A program made the translations under genes and the position numbers. 64,000 nt of DNA from Metallyticus violacea (Eukaryota; Arthropoda; Insecta; Mantodea; Metallyticidae), in contig CM060838.1 of the NCBI GenBank assembly GCA_030762175.1, positions 23,988,001 to 24,052,000 on the forward strand. The letters are read 5' to 3'. Positions 49,029-62,329 of the stretch are shown in pieces. Below the pieces are notes generated by a model. It had not been told where the DNA came from, made no database searches, and saw only the letters and a program-made list of their open reading frames with translations. Within the stretch, counting starts at the first letter, position 1, and the number at the start of each line of letters is the position of its first letter.

Positions 49029-52000
49029 TTATCGCATTCTTAATAAGCGGTATCTGATATTTAGGTTACCATATTTCTTTCTCAAGTGATCTTCATCTTG
49101 CAGATATTGTTAAAATGCAAGACAGCGTAAGCCGTGGGATCCACGAAGCTCTATAAACGAACTTAAAGAGAAAAAAAATTCACATTGAAAACAATATACA
49201 GTGTGCCCAAAATAACTCTTGAAGAATGCGTGCAAAAATAATATTTGGAATGTTTTTTTCTTTAATTAGTATAAAATTTGGCCGAAATTGCACCTCAAAG
49301 AATGGAGTGCAGGAAGAATTAATTAATCTGTAAAGTCATACAGAATGAGTACTTTAAACTAAGAGATTCTGACATATCACAACTTATTTTTTAACTAGCG
49401 GAAAAAATATGATTGCCCGCTTTCAGTCACAAAAAGAACTCAGTTGCCTATCGCTTTATAAAAGAGAGTTTCTAACTTGGCTTGCCAACGTCTTTCAGGA
49501 AAATAGTGACATTATTTTTCAGTGCTGGAGAAAGCCAGTTGTAACGTCGACAAACAGGAATAAGCGTTATTTAAAGGTATAAGAGGAAGAAAATGGAAAT
49601 TTTGTCTTCTCAAGAGAGACAATGATGTCTTGTATGGGTGCGGCGGGAATGGTCCTCTCACGCTTTGGGGGACAAGACTGAAGGCTGAACTACTAAGAAG
49701 TTTTCTTCAGAAATTACCGCTAGCTTCTATTCTTCTGAATGAATTCAGCCTCATAAATTAACAGAAAGGTTCCCACATGACTCCTGAAGGCGCGGCTATG
49801 TCAATGGATGGATACTTTTTCGTAGAAGAAACACTGATGCCATCAATTAATTCGTGGTTATGATCATCCGGTTACAAAGCACAAACTGCAGTCACCGGGT
49901 GTATCCTTCATGGGGTCATTTAAGACGTTCTACAACTAAACTATAAGCATGCTGATATTGTAATCTTTACTTCTGAGTTATTACTTCTTACCAAACAGGA
50001 GAAATGGAGGTAAAGGCTTATGTCAAAGTGTAAGTCTCCAAAATACAATGAGAAAATTCAATAAATGCGATATCATCCCGTTTATCAGAAATATCTTCAC
50101 CGCATAAACTGACTCCCTTGAACACGAGCATGAGCATGTTGCATACGAGGGGGAATCTGAAAGGCATAAGTGTGAGTGTTACCGTTTCATCTAAGAAGTG
50201 CTTCCAAATGGGCGTTGACTCAGTAATACCACAGAACGGTCCTCAGTTGCTCATCAGCAGCCAATCACCATTAAAAAAAACTTAAAATAAAGATAACCAC
50301 GTTGTCGAATAGGGTGATGGAAACTCTGTCATAAAAAACATGAGCAATGCCAGTTTCTCAACTAAATAAACATAAGAAAGAAGGCAAAAGACAATCCTGC
50401 CCTTCTTTCTCCTCATTTCCCACGATTTCAATCCAAAATGACGAAGAAGAATGTGTAGGGTTACCTTACATTGCAATCACTCTCTTATTTTACACAAAAG
50501 CTGAGAAAATTACAAAATGGAATCAAACGCTTTTCAATGGGCTGATGAAGAATTCAATTTTTGGTAAAAAAAAAAAAAAAAAAAGAATGGAAAGCCTTTA
50601 TTTGTGATGTTTAATATTACATTTTTACGTAGAAATTTAAACTTCAAAAGGCAGTGTTTTAACATGCATTATGTGTACATCCTGTATACTAGTACCTGAA
50701 ATTATGTCCAAACTAACGAAGGTTGAAAATATGCATTTGCTAGAGGGAGTGGATATTTTAATATTGAAAAGTTGACTATCAATTTATCATCGAAACACAC
50801 TGCTCAATCGTTTTGTAGTGTCCAAATTCAAACAACAATATCAATCTTGACTGCCAGGCAACGATAGAAAATAAAAGATTTGATAACAATAGCATCTCTT
50901 TAAAATTCAAATATCGTAAAACAGGGGTATCATTTGAAAATTTAATGTAACGGGGTTAAGGGGGGTTGAAACTTAAAATACATATAATTAACTTTGATTT
51001 TGAACTTTACCTTAATATCTAATTGACGTGCTTGAGTTTAAATTGAATGTATGCTATTAAATAAGTAATTGAAATTCTGAAATGAAAACCCTGATTTATT
51101 TTCTAACACGTCGTCTTGCGTTTAACTTCTGCTCCAGCTGGTGCAGTCTGACGTATTCAGGAAGGCAAATGGAACATTCATATGCCCATCGTATAAATAA
51201 CAAACAGAAAAAATAACCTAGCTGTAGAAGCTCTCAACAATTCAGCAGCCAGTTTCTCTGGACTAGATGGCTTTTTTATTTCTCCCAGCCAGGTTGCATT
51301 TCGTGCGTGACTACCAGAGTGGGTCTACAGCCCTTCCAAATTGAAATAAGTTGAAATCGTGTGACAACGCATAGCGATCTCTTTCTCTCTCTAGCGCTAT
51401 CTTCGATATAGTGCGCCGTGATGCAATCAGTAGCAATTAGCAATTGATTGAAATGGCACAGTAGAGGTCTTGCTGTTTATTTGATACCGTTCCGTGCTCC
51501 CACCGGTATGAGGGTTGACGACGAGGGTAGGAAGCGGAAATCAATTATTAATTTGATGAATCTGTTTCAGACCGCTTGGAAGAACTCCCACCTTGATTAT
51601 TACCATCCATTCTACTGTTTTATGTTGTCGCGGCGTTCTTATGTCAGCACAGTTGGTACTTTCATGCCCACGACTCAAAATAAACAATAAAGTTATTGAA
51701 CATATTGATCAAAGGAAATATACATTGCGTGGAGATCTAACTTATAAAATACTGTTAGATCTTACAGCAAGGAAAATGTTTATTATATGTAGAACCAAAC
51801 TTAATTAATGACTGTGATCTTAGAAAACAGACCTTCCTTTCAAAATATGTCTCATAATGCGGGTGGAGATAGTACTTTAAGACAAGGGTTCTCAATCTTT
51901 TCCTATAACGTACCTTTACATTCAACGCAGGATATTAGAAGCACTAAAAAGCACATTTTACGAGCGAAAAGCGTGATTTTTTGGTACAAAAGGTTAAACT

Positions 52001-52299
52001 AAGCATTTCTCTACATTTATAACAATACTAGTGACTTATTTAGTTATTTGTTGTGTGTAGTATTTAGTATTAAATATTTATAGCAGGAAAAAGAACTCTA
52101 CAATCTATTCCTATGCAATAGATTGTTCTGTGAAATGTCTTAAAATTAATTATGTTAAGGTTATAATATAGTGAATGAATACATAAACAAACTTCAACAA
52201 ACATATATTCCTGACACTGGTACTCCTGTACTTAAGACTTAAAATCACTGTACTCACTTTACAGATTTAACTAATTTCTGACTTGCACTTTTGTTTCAG
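49029..52299. other. Intergenic sequence without recognised genes
   Basis: Mostly AT-rich, with an A-run at 50567-50584. An 80-codon frame at 51448-51690 has no match. TGTGCCCAAAATAACT at 49203 could be an element end but no partner was found. Confidence 0.4.
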
Positions 52300-52790
52300 T
52301 GCGAAGGTTATGTTTTTTTTTTTTATTTTGGCTTAAACACGGTTCTTTAATGTTTGGTTTCAAATGACTTAATTTTAGTCTTAAATCGGGATCAACATTC
52401 AAAGTATTCCTGTACTTGTTTTTGATGTAAATTAGAGAAGCACATTCACAAATATAAGTAATCACAAACACCAACAAAATTTTAGTTTTTTCTGAGATCA
52501 TTAGATTGTCGTTTTTTCTTGCCAGGCAGGCGTCTATTAAGTTCATCTTCTTGATCGCTTGACCGAGACTTTTGTCACATGATAGCTCGATCAATTCGCC
52601 TTTATTGGAAGGAGTTAAGGTTTCTGATAAAGTGTCAGCAATAGAAAACGGGTCTCTAATCCAAAACTCTGAATGCAGGTTTTCAGGAAAGTATACATTG
52701 AAATCTGAGATGAGACTCCCAAGGAGCTCCTTAATATTCACTACCAGTTCATATGAAGAGCAATTTAATTTTCACCTAAGAAAGCGTCAA
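52300..52790 (-). pseudogene. hAT-type transposase C-terminal remnant (ZBED5-like)
   Basis: The minus strand reads IKELLGSLISDFNVYFPENL, RDPFSIADTLSETL, GELIELSCDKSLGQ and later KTKILLVFVITYICECASLI, KNKYRNTLNVDPDLRLKLSH and LKPNIKE. This is the order of the dimerisation end of hAT transposases of the ZBED5/FAM200 kind. There the consensus runs through NPF, 'ELIELQCD', 'FGSTYLCEQ.FS.M', 'KYRSRLTDEHL' and 'L.P.I..L'. CEQ is changed to CEC and the FS.M part is lost, so it is not functional. The BED finger and catalytic residues are absent. Confidence 0.75.
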
Positions 52791-52929
52791 TAGAAAGGAA
52801 GATGCTTCTGTCATCATGAAACTTAACCGCAAGCTTATCCTGTGCTAAGTATATGGAAGTGAGCGTACCCTGCAAACTTTTGTTAATTTATTATATTTGC
52901 TAAAATGTTTACTTACTACCCTGCAAGTC

Positions 52930-53198
52930 GGTTCTGGTGGTCTAGGGTAACCATACTTGCCTTCTAAACCCAAGATCGCGGGTTCAAACCCTGCCAGAAC
53001 CGATGGATTTTATCGGACATAAAAATCCTAAGTATGGCTTCCTTTGGAAGGAAAGTAAAGCCGTGGGTCCCGTGTCGTACATTTACGGCACGATAAAGAA
53101 CCTCAAGCCTGAAAGAAGAGGCCTCTGAGCAAAATTTACCGGACATTTTACGCCCTGGTTTGAATGGGACGCTGATGACCTGAAATGTCAAAGAGCGT

Positions 53199-53255
<57 letters not shown>
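52930..53255 (+). mobile_element. Family A SINE, full length, long A tail
   Basis: The head is close to the family consensus (GGTTCTGGTGGTCTAGGGTA with B box GGGTTCAAACCC). The body is complete to GGGACGCTGATGACCTGAAA, then an almost pure A run of about 47 bases (53208-53255). A long unbroken tail suggests a recent insertion. No clear target-site duplication was found. Confidence 0.9.
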
Positions 53256-53256
<1 letters not shown>

Positions 53257-54559
53257 CCGCGCAGTTGCTCATGTATCATGGGGTTGAGCTTTAAGGAAAG
53301 TAACATATGCTAACTATAGAGTAAATACTCTGATACTGTTGTATAGGGAAGTATCACAGCAATGGAGGAGCAAAGTTACGCAGCAATTTTTCATTCTACA
53401 GGTCTCTAAATCTATTTTTTTTTCTGGATTGTAAAATACTAATACAAATGATGAAATGTCTGTTTATGAGCCTTATTTTTCCATTACAATGAAGTATTTT
53501 CTACCAATGCTTGCGCTGGAAGTTCTTCAAATTAAAATTCTGTGAGACAAACTTCAAACGGTCTAATCAAAACAAATGGAATAGTATTTGTATACTCAGA
53601 GATCAAAATGTGAATGCCTTTAGTATTAGCTGTATTGAAAGAATTGCATACAGCACGCATGTGCAGCTAGGTATACCCGGACCACCGAACACTTGACAGT
53701 TGGCGTCAGTTTATTTAATGTTGTGTGTGCTGAAGTTGCAACGTTGCAACTTCCACTACTACTTAACGGCTATTGTTATTTGGTTTTCAATTTCGCCTAG
53801 TAAACGTTTATTAAGCTTCCGTGTATCACTTCGATGTAAAGGATTATGTATCACTCCGCGAATCACTGCAAACCATCTCTTTGGGACATTTTTAACTACT
53901 ACAAATGAACCAATTCATTTAATCATAGTAACCCAATTACAAATGTGATAGAAATCAGCTGCGCAGCACTATAAGAGCAACCGGCAACATAGCACTGCTA
54001 CGTCACAACTGAATAATAGAACACTACTTCGTAATTGGTTCAGAAGATGCAACGGGTAACATTCCTCATTTGTTAATTCGTAGTATTGCCAACTGAAAAA
54101 GTAGCTGTCAAGTGCAAAGTTTCAGCGAACCGGATATATTTGCACTAATTACCCGCAAGCTGGCATTTTATTGTAATATTTAGTGTTTTAATAACTGCAT
54201 AAAGCATGTATTCAAAAATTCAAATGCTACTAAAGAAATATATAGTAAAAAGCTGGAGAAGGGCGAGGGAAAATAGTCTTAGTTATTCTGTACACTGGAT
54301 GCATGAGAAATAGCACTGTTTCATTAATTAGGTTACATTATTAAATTTGTACTATTTGCATCATCGAAGGCCTATTTTACTGTCGGGCGGTATTACGGAC
54401 TGTACTATGGGTTCGGGTCCTTAGGGAAAGGTTTAGCTTGTATTTTATGATGAAATACTCTCGTTGGTAACAATTAAAATGAGGGGAAAAGAACTCGATA
54501 AAAATAATCCGTTTTTATTTGGCACGGTGTTATACTGACGGCACTTAAGACGCATGCTA
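53256..54559. other. Intergenic sequence without recognised features
   Basis: No exon or classified repeat recognised. GGGTTCGGGTCC at about 54409 is B-box-like but stands alone. Confidence 0.4.
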
Positions 54560-54770
54560 ACCGCTACGGGTGACCGAGGTCGTCAAGGCGCGGTCTCGTG
54601 AGCGGGAGGTCTTGGTTGGATTCGCTTCAGGACTTCCTGACTTTTTTTCCCCCACATTTTCCTCTTTTTTCTTAAATGGCAAATGTCGAAAAACTACCCT
54701 AAAATTTAGTACTGGAACGCTGTTCACCGCCTGTGATGCCTCAGTAGTTAAAACGGGCGTTACACAAAAT
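54560..54770 (+). mobile_element. Family B SINE, internally shortened
   Basis: The head CCGCTACGGGTGACCGAGGT and TCGTGAGCGGGAGGTCTTGG is followed by TGGCAAATGTCG, then CACCGCCTGTGATGCCTCAG and AAAACGGGCGTTACAC. The segment after the head is about 50 bp shorter than in the copy at 63.2 kb. An A run follows. Confidence 0.85.
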
Positions 54771-57477
54771 TAAAAAAAAAAAAAAGAACCATGCTGCGCA
54801 TCTGTATGTTATTTTATGGTATCATTTGGAATGGAAACTTCATTAGCCCTTGGACTAATAGTCTTTTAGAAATTTGATGCTATGCTTTTGAAATTTGAAC
54901 TGGGAGGTTATATATGCCAAATAGCTTGTCTGAAACCCTTTTACAATTTCTGAAAGTATTGCAATACAGTCTGTAAAAGGATACTGCTTTAAGTTATTGA
55001 CTTTCCGATTCTCCTTTGTTTTATTAATCTCTGGATACTTAAGATATACGGAAAGTTGTTTGTATTTCCAGTGATTTATCATATATGGTAAAAGCTGTTT
55101 CTTTCAGTGGATTTTTTTGGGTGCTTAGGTCTACAGCAACGTTTAAGAACTTAGAAGGAAAAATCAGCTGAGATGGATGTATAGAGTAGCCAAAGGTTGG
55201 AACTCCATTGTGTCATATTGTCGCGACCCAGGCCTTCTCAACTGCACAAAGCTATTTCTCAAACCTACGCTGGCTTGGGGTAGAGGGCGCATTCTGTGAC
55301 ATCCATTCCTCCTATATGTACAACTAAATCCTAAACATTGGAAATAAAGGATGGAATGTTACGGGATCTTAACACATAATTTACTTCAGTACTCAACAGT
55401 TTACTGACTGGCTGACTCTTCCATCACTCATATATTTTCGTGGTCAAGTCATTGCTGTTCTTACTACCCTCTCTACCCCTTACCCATACTTATCAAAGAC
55501 CTACTTTCTCAACTGCCACAATATCTCGACAATGTAGTCTGTTATTTCTACATTGCCGTCTATATATCAAGAATGCTGTCTGTACTTATACATTGTCGAC
55601 GTATTATTGCTTCATAATGCCACAACATGTTCCTATCCGCGAGGATTAAGTTTCTAAGGAAAATATGCTGTGGAAGCGAATGTGTCAGTTCTTATTATAT
55701 GGAAGTTTTTGTTTTGTTATGTATTTAAAAACTTGGCATCTTGCACACTTTATTCCCCATGTTCCTATGTGACCTGCACTGTTGGGAAGGTAACACATTT
55801 TCTTAATATTTTTAGACAACAAGGCATCTGTTTAAAAAGGAGTTTCTTGCTCATATCGTTAATGAGACGCATATAAATTAGTTATGGCAGATTGTTCGTG
55901 TCAAACGCGTAACCCGTCATCTTCTTGCACACAACACATGTACGTCTCACAGAGGAATCTCTCCTTCATCTCACCCCATTTTTTTCTGCTATTCCTCTCT
56001 CTCTCTCTCTACATAATAAGTTTGACATCGACTCTTCCACTCCTATCTCACTCTTTTCACCCCCTGCCAGTTTTCCACCCTCCCACCTACCCTCGCCACC
56101 CTTTCCGCCTATCTACTCGCAAATTCCACTTTAATTATCCGGCATTTGCCTTCCCGCGCAACATGGGAAGAGCGAGAGAGAGAAAGAGCCTCTGAAAGCT
56201 CAGTGCGAGAGGGGGAATTAAAAAATCCGGTGGTGCCGAACGAATGAGGAAAAAAGCTGATCTGCGAAACTAAAATAAAGCAGAAGCTCCCGCCATTCTT
56301 CCCCTCCACTGTGGCCGAGATCCAGGGGTGCACACCCCAAGATGACAAACTAGGGAACCGACCCCGCACCTGTACCGCGAGTCCATACAGTGAAGAAGGT
56401 GGTGCACCTCACCACGGGGAGGCGGTCACCGTAATACCACAACGATAATGCGAAAAAATCACTTATACAAACTTTCCATATTTGTGTTCCTATTAATTGT
56501 TCCAAAGGAGAATCTAGCTTAGAAATAGACATACACATATCTATGTTTATTTTAAAAATATGTTTAGAAGCATTATTTTATAAATACAGGCCGAGTATCT
56601 TGTTTAGATATTTAAATGTATTTATAAGGAATTCAAATAAGTGAAGTTAAAAATGTAACACTTCGCGTAAATCTTCTTTTACATATACTTGGAGCTATTC
56701 CGTATACAAATGTTAAGTTAACCCTATGATTATATTCATCAGTAAATAATTTCTTCGGTGCTTTGTAATGTCATTGAATCAATAACATTAAAGTGTTTAT
56801 ATAGCGAGTTGATGGTGACCATATTCACATGGAGCAAAAGTTATAAGCAAATGGATTGTGTTATGACTTCATTTTATATTTTAGTTCAGCGTTTCTCAAA
56901 TTATGGTCGTCGAGGTGTACGCTTGCAATCATCTAGAATCTAGTTTGAACATGCATATAGAAAAATCGAGAATTATTCCTAGAAGGACCAGAAAAAAATA
57001 AAATTCAAGTGTATTGTGGAACACGCGGCATAGTTAAGGGGGAAAAAAAGAGGGGAGATTCTGCTATAATTGTTTTCATGAAAACATTTTTTGAGCATAT
57101 TTATATAGTTGGTAACAAATATTAAACAACTGTGTAAGGGTCGTCAAGTTCATCAGTTTCACTAATATAAGTGCCAATTATTTTTATTTACCTTTTCAGT
57201 TTATTTATAAACAGATGTTACATATTCTATTCTAAGACATAAATATTAAATAGACGTCCTTTTTATTAAATAGTATTAATACCCTTCCCTTAATAAAAAT
57301 ACATATAACTGTTAACCCTAATATAAAACGAAGGGAAATGTAATGTTACGAGAATCATAGCTCTGCTAAAACTTTTGTAAATGTTTGTCACTTTCGTGAC
57401 ATGAGATCTAATAGTATATAAGGAGACGCGATGTTTAAATTAAGCCCCTGAGAGCTCTGGAAAGGTTACTTATTAAC
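54771..57477. other. Intergenic sequence without recognised genes
   Basis: It includes a pyrimidine-rich stretch at 55930-56130 (CTCTCTCTCTCTCT and TCCCACC-type runs) followed by a GA-rich one at 56165-56190, which creates false open frames of 60-100 codons. Nothing else recognised. Confidence 0.4.
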
Positions 57478-58210
57478 AAGGAAGAAATGATAACTTAATA
57501 ACACTGAAAAGTAGTTTAAACTGGAATTTATTTTACATTTAACAGTAAATACAAAATGCAGCATATTAATATTGATAGTACAAGTAAATAAGCGTACTGC
57601 AACAATGATATTAAATATTTAAATAAAAATTAATATAAAATAAATGAAATACTACTCATAAGTATTTTTAAAATTTTCGGCTCATTTAATTATACATACA
57701 TGAAATCTCGGGCATTACAAAAAATATAACCTGAGCTACAAAAATTAGGTGTATACCTGAAAAGAAAAACCTAAAATAAATGCAATGATAGCTAAGATAA
57801 TATCACTTTACAACAACCCTCAAATCCCTGTAAATGCAATAAATAAATTTTAAAAAAATTGCTGGGGAAAAAATGCTTGCTTACACACTTACTGTACAAC
57901 TATTAAAATGAAAGAAAGCATTGTTAAAACTACTACATATTTACACCTGGGTTACTAATTACAGCCAAGGTTTTCCTTAAAGTGTCTACTTAAAATATAG
58001 ACCCCCAACCCTGGAGCGTCTTGACTGCCGTGTTCTCAAACGGGAAGCTTAGATGCATCTCTCGCGCTTGAGTAGATACATAGGCAGTGTCGCATGTCCG
58101 TTAATCGAGAGGCAATCAGAGCAGACTTAGAGCATGAGGTGATCGCCACACCAAGACTCAAGAACTTACCAGAAAGAGGAGAAAGGGATAGATTCATGTG
58201 CACATTTGAT
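57478..58210 (+). repeat. Unclassified dispersed repeat, copy 2 (partner at 37.2-37.8 kb)
   Basis: Same order of shared words as 37190-37830: TAAACTGGAATTTATT, CCCTGTAAATGCAAT, GTCCGTTAATCGAGAGGC and GAGGTGATCGCCACACCAAG. On the minus strand the unit would end in AATAAATTCCAGTTT, which contains a polyadenylation-like AATAAA. Confidence 0.6.
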
Positions 58211-61027
58211 GAAAAAAAAACGGCAAATTAGAGCTGTTTTAATATATAAAGAATAAAACTTTAAAAAAATATAAAAATAACTAATTAATCACTTTTAACA
58301 AAACAACTTTATAATTAATAAAATAAAATAATGAAAACATTTTAACACCAAAACAATATCCTTCTAACCACAAATATTAGGACAAAGTAAGTAAATCCCG
58401 GGATTTACCTGCACCCCCAAAGTTTTAACGCCCAATTTTCATATATATAGCTTAAAACGTGAAAATATGAAACAAATTCTTTCAAACGAAGCAGAAGTAA
58501 GAGGGTCTATGGAATCTTTTAAGTAAAAATGATGTCAACTTTTTGCTGCTTTAATAGGACACATGGGAGAATGCACATTTTTATTATTTTATTATTTGTT
58601 ATTTTATTTATTTTAACTTTAACTTTAAATAACCGACTTTTAAATGCTTAATAAGATGACAAAACTTGTTTAACTCTTTATATAGGTAATGCTGTTCAGT
58701 AATGTAAACCATTATGACCTCATTTGATATTTTAGTGGAAACATGAAGAGTATACAATTTTACCCATTTGCTTTATTCTAAATGAATTCATTCTCAACGC
58801 AGAGCAACGCTACTGCTATTTAAAATTACAAGTGTAATGTATGTTACAAAACGCATTTTCAAGAAATAAAAGGTTACTCATCACTGCTAAAATATACATT
58901 ATCTACATTATCTATGAGAAACATTTGCTTGTTAATACTTTGGGAATGAAGTCTGGACAGCAAAATGTTGCCTAGTGCAGCTACAGGATCACAGAACGCT
59001 GGTCGGAGGCTGTTGTCATTTGATTACTTTATTATTGTATCTGCAATTCGTATTAAAATGAAAGAAAGTCACATGGACGGAGCTCTGGGTTGATGTAAAC
59101 AACACGATGCGTATAACACGCGATATAGTTAAGTTCATTCGTTCGGTGTCCGGACTTCCATCCCTAATAATAACTTAAAATCACCCATTATGATCTTAAC
59201 GGTTTTACTTTTACCTGTATAAACTATTCTCTTTGATGCTGAATCGTCTGCTCTCATCTTCCAAATATGGTTTACATTTTGAAAGAAGTTTTCCAGTTCT
59301 GGCCTGGGTACTAAATAAAGAGCAAATGATCCTGAAGCGTTCGTTCCCTTGCAGTGCTGCCATTTATAGAGTTCGTGTACAGAAACTTGCCTTCACTGGA
59401 GCATCTTAGTGAAGGGACAGTTTCTTCCGAAGGCTTCTGCAGCATTTTCTTAAGCAGATGCTGAAATTGCTCAAAAACAAAGAGCGCAGTTTGAACAGCC
59501 CCTTACTTAAATTTGGTATTGAAAATAAATAATTATAAATTATATAAATAAAGTAAATTTATTTCAAGACTTTTATTTTGTCTTTGGCTCGTGTACATAT
59601 AAACTGTCGTGGTCTTAGATTTAAAATTGCTTGTTTATAGCTACATTTTTTCAAGCATAAACACCCACGAGCTTGTTGGCTTTAATAGTTGGTCGAAAGT
59701 TAACTACGTTGTATGTTGTTAATACGCATTATCACTGAAAATCCTTTCTCCCGCATCAAGCTACTCAAAGGCTAAGGAAAGTGTAAAACTCTATTTAGAA
59801 TCAAGATTATATACTATTAGGTTTGAAGTAAGCCGAAATGTACGATAACAAAATATTTCCTTACCCACAACGTGCTCTTACTTCTATTTTATTTCCGTTT
59901 CTCTTCCCTCTGCAAACATCAGGTTTCTCCGGCTGTCACGATTTCAACTTATTTAAAGCACAGTTTATGGGGCATTTTTTTCTATACTGTGTGTTTTTTT
60001 TTAACCTGATTCCCGATATTAACAGTACCAGGTGCTCTTTGCCATCATCCATTGGCTGATAGATACAGAATCGCTTCTCGTGGTACAAATTAGTTCTTTA
60101 TTTAAAGTTTAATTTGTCGTTATACATGTTATGTATTTTAAAACTTTTCGATGTCATTAGCTCATGAAGTACGATAGCATTGACGAATCCAGAATTCATG
60201 CAACATAATATCGTGAGCTGGGCGGCAGGTTAATCATTATAATAGCTTGCTTTATCATGACATCTGAGAATTGATTATTGCATTCATTTGTCTCTCGATG
60301 TTACTCATTGAAGATAACAGAGAGTCTTCAGTCTGTTCGTTAACACAGTTCGCCAATCAAGACTATCTCTCAAAGCTTTATTTGCATATTTGTTCGTATT
60401 CCGGTCATCCATTAGGGCTCCCCACGTGGTCAATAAGCCATGCCTATGGCGCGAACAGCTGGAACCATTCAGTGCAAGGGAATGCGGAAGGATACAGCTC
60501 GGCTTGTTCGGGGAAAGTTAAGGAGAATGAGATTATCTGTTTGGCCTAAATATGGGTCACTTGTAAAATATTGTTTTATTTTTTCCTTAAACTTAGGTTT
60601 ACTACCATGACGTAAAAGGGGAGGAAAAAGTGGATAAAAGGCTTTCTCTTTTATTTTGCTTCAATTTTATATCACCTCATGGGAAATATGCAAGTCATGA
60701 TTGATTTTAAAATTATTTATTTCATTTTGCTTTGCACTCTTAAAACTCCTTGACGAGAACTAGAGCTGCAAATATCGTTCTAAATACTTTTAATGTTCTA
60801 GGACTAATCTAGAGCCACAATACTTTAATAGGTACACATTTGATTACTATCAAAATTTGTACCAAGAGGCAAAAATACCAAGTAATAAGTAAGAGTTATT
60901 TTATTGTGGGGTTTTTCATAACAAAAAAGTACAATTGACACTTGGCGCCAGTTATTAATTGATTTATTTCCTCACCCTACCTGTGTATTATATCAGGAAA
61001 ACTGGAAATTGTTTCTAAACTAACAGA
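58211..61027. other. Intergenic sequence without recognised genes
   Basis: AT-rich. A GC-richer part at 60330-60530 has an ATTTGCATA octamer-like word and CACGTGG, but no coding support. Confidence 0.4.
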
Positions 61028-61372
61028 GTGCCTAGTAGCGCAGACATGGCTGGTTAGAGAGGTCTTCTCTCACCAAGGTGTTTCGGGTTCGATCAAAGCG
61101 GTCGTAATTGGGATTTGTGACGAATGAAGCGGGGCTTGGGCAGGTTTTCTCCGGGCACTCCTATTTTTCCTGTAACTTATTTCGCCGTTACTCCATCATC
61201 TTCTCACTCCATCTTCACCTTCGTCATTCAGCATAATGTTGTCCGCAGATTGTCGGTGCGCACCTTTCAAATGTACTACACTACTGCCCTCTGCCTCCCA
61301 TGTGTGGAACTCCAGTACCTGCCGACAAGTGCGTCACTCACAGAATGTCTAGTTCGGTTTCCTAAATATTGA
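61028..61372 (+). mobile_element. Probable tRNA-headed SINE, family E (single copy in window)
   Basis: GCCTAGTAGCGCAGACATGG and TGGTTAGAGAGGTCT resemble a tRNA D-arm region, and TTTCGGGTTCGATCAAAG is B-box-like. A non-tRNA body of about 270 bp follows, of higher GC than its surroundings (GAAGCGGGGCTTGGGCAGGT, GTGGAACTCCAGTACCTGCC). No second copy here confirms the borders. Confidence 0.5.
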
Positions 61373-62329
61373 CAACTTTATTATACTTTTTATAACGGCA
61401 GTCTTCTGTTATCATTAGAGAGTATCTTCCTTGCCAGTTTCCATTGCTACAATGTTCTTTCAGTATGGGAATGCATTACGAATTCATTGATCATTTAGCA
61501 CGAATTTGTTTTCATACTCTCTTCCAACAAAATGTTTCAAAAATAATAATAAAGAGAAAAAATCTTAATAAAGAACATAGATATCTCAGAATCTATTCTA
61601 CCAACTCTATTGATTACAGTTACATTAAGAACTCTAGAAACTATTTTTAAACAGAAGAGCTGATATTTAGAAAATTGAGTCTTCGATATTAAGACTGAGT
61701 TAATCAGACGACGTTTGACTGAAACTTGTTAACAGTTTAGGTTAATCTCAATTAACTCCACTCATATCTTTATTCTCATGGGTTATTGAATTGATTTCAC
61801 GAGCATCGCCATTCTAAATGTTTATCCATTTCTATTCTATATATAACATCTTGGATTTGTTGATCGGGCAGTGATCCGGACTTTAGACCTCTTTTAGTTC
61901 AAGGTACCGGTTTCATCCAGCATTTTCTCGGACAAATGTTCGAATACTGGGTTCATAGCCAAAAGTCCTTCAAGTCAGAAGTTTGTTCTTAAGATCCGAT
62001 TAATTAACTTATACTTAATAAATAGGTATATTCATGTAGTTTCAGTAAGAAATCTGTAAGATTTTAGAAGAAGGACGTAGGTTTGAAGCACTTTAGGACA
62101 GTTCCATCTTCATGGAATTTAAAATGTTTCATAAAACTTCACTATTATCTCCCAAATAATTTTGATGTTTTATGTCAGGTCATTCAATATTTTTGAGACA
62201 AGTGGTATTCGAAAGTGTTGGGATGAATTTTGTGGCAGATATGGTTGTGCGAATATATCCAAATATGGCAGCGCACGTGTGAAGGATTGTCATGGGCAGC
62301 ATTGGACGGCTTGCTACGTGGAATGAACA
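61373..62329. other. Intergenic sequence without recognised features
   Basis: AT-rich. A weak tRNA-like word (GGTACCGGTTTCATCC) lies at about 61903-61918. Confidence 0.4.

Noticed and set aside
55884..56195. 103-codon plus-strand frame rich in Ser, Leu, Pro and His
   Set aside because: It is a translation of a pyrimidine-rich tract (CTCTCT and CCACC runs).
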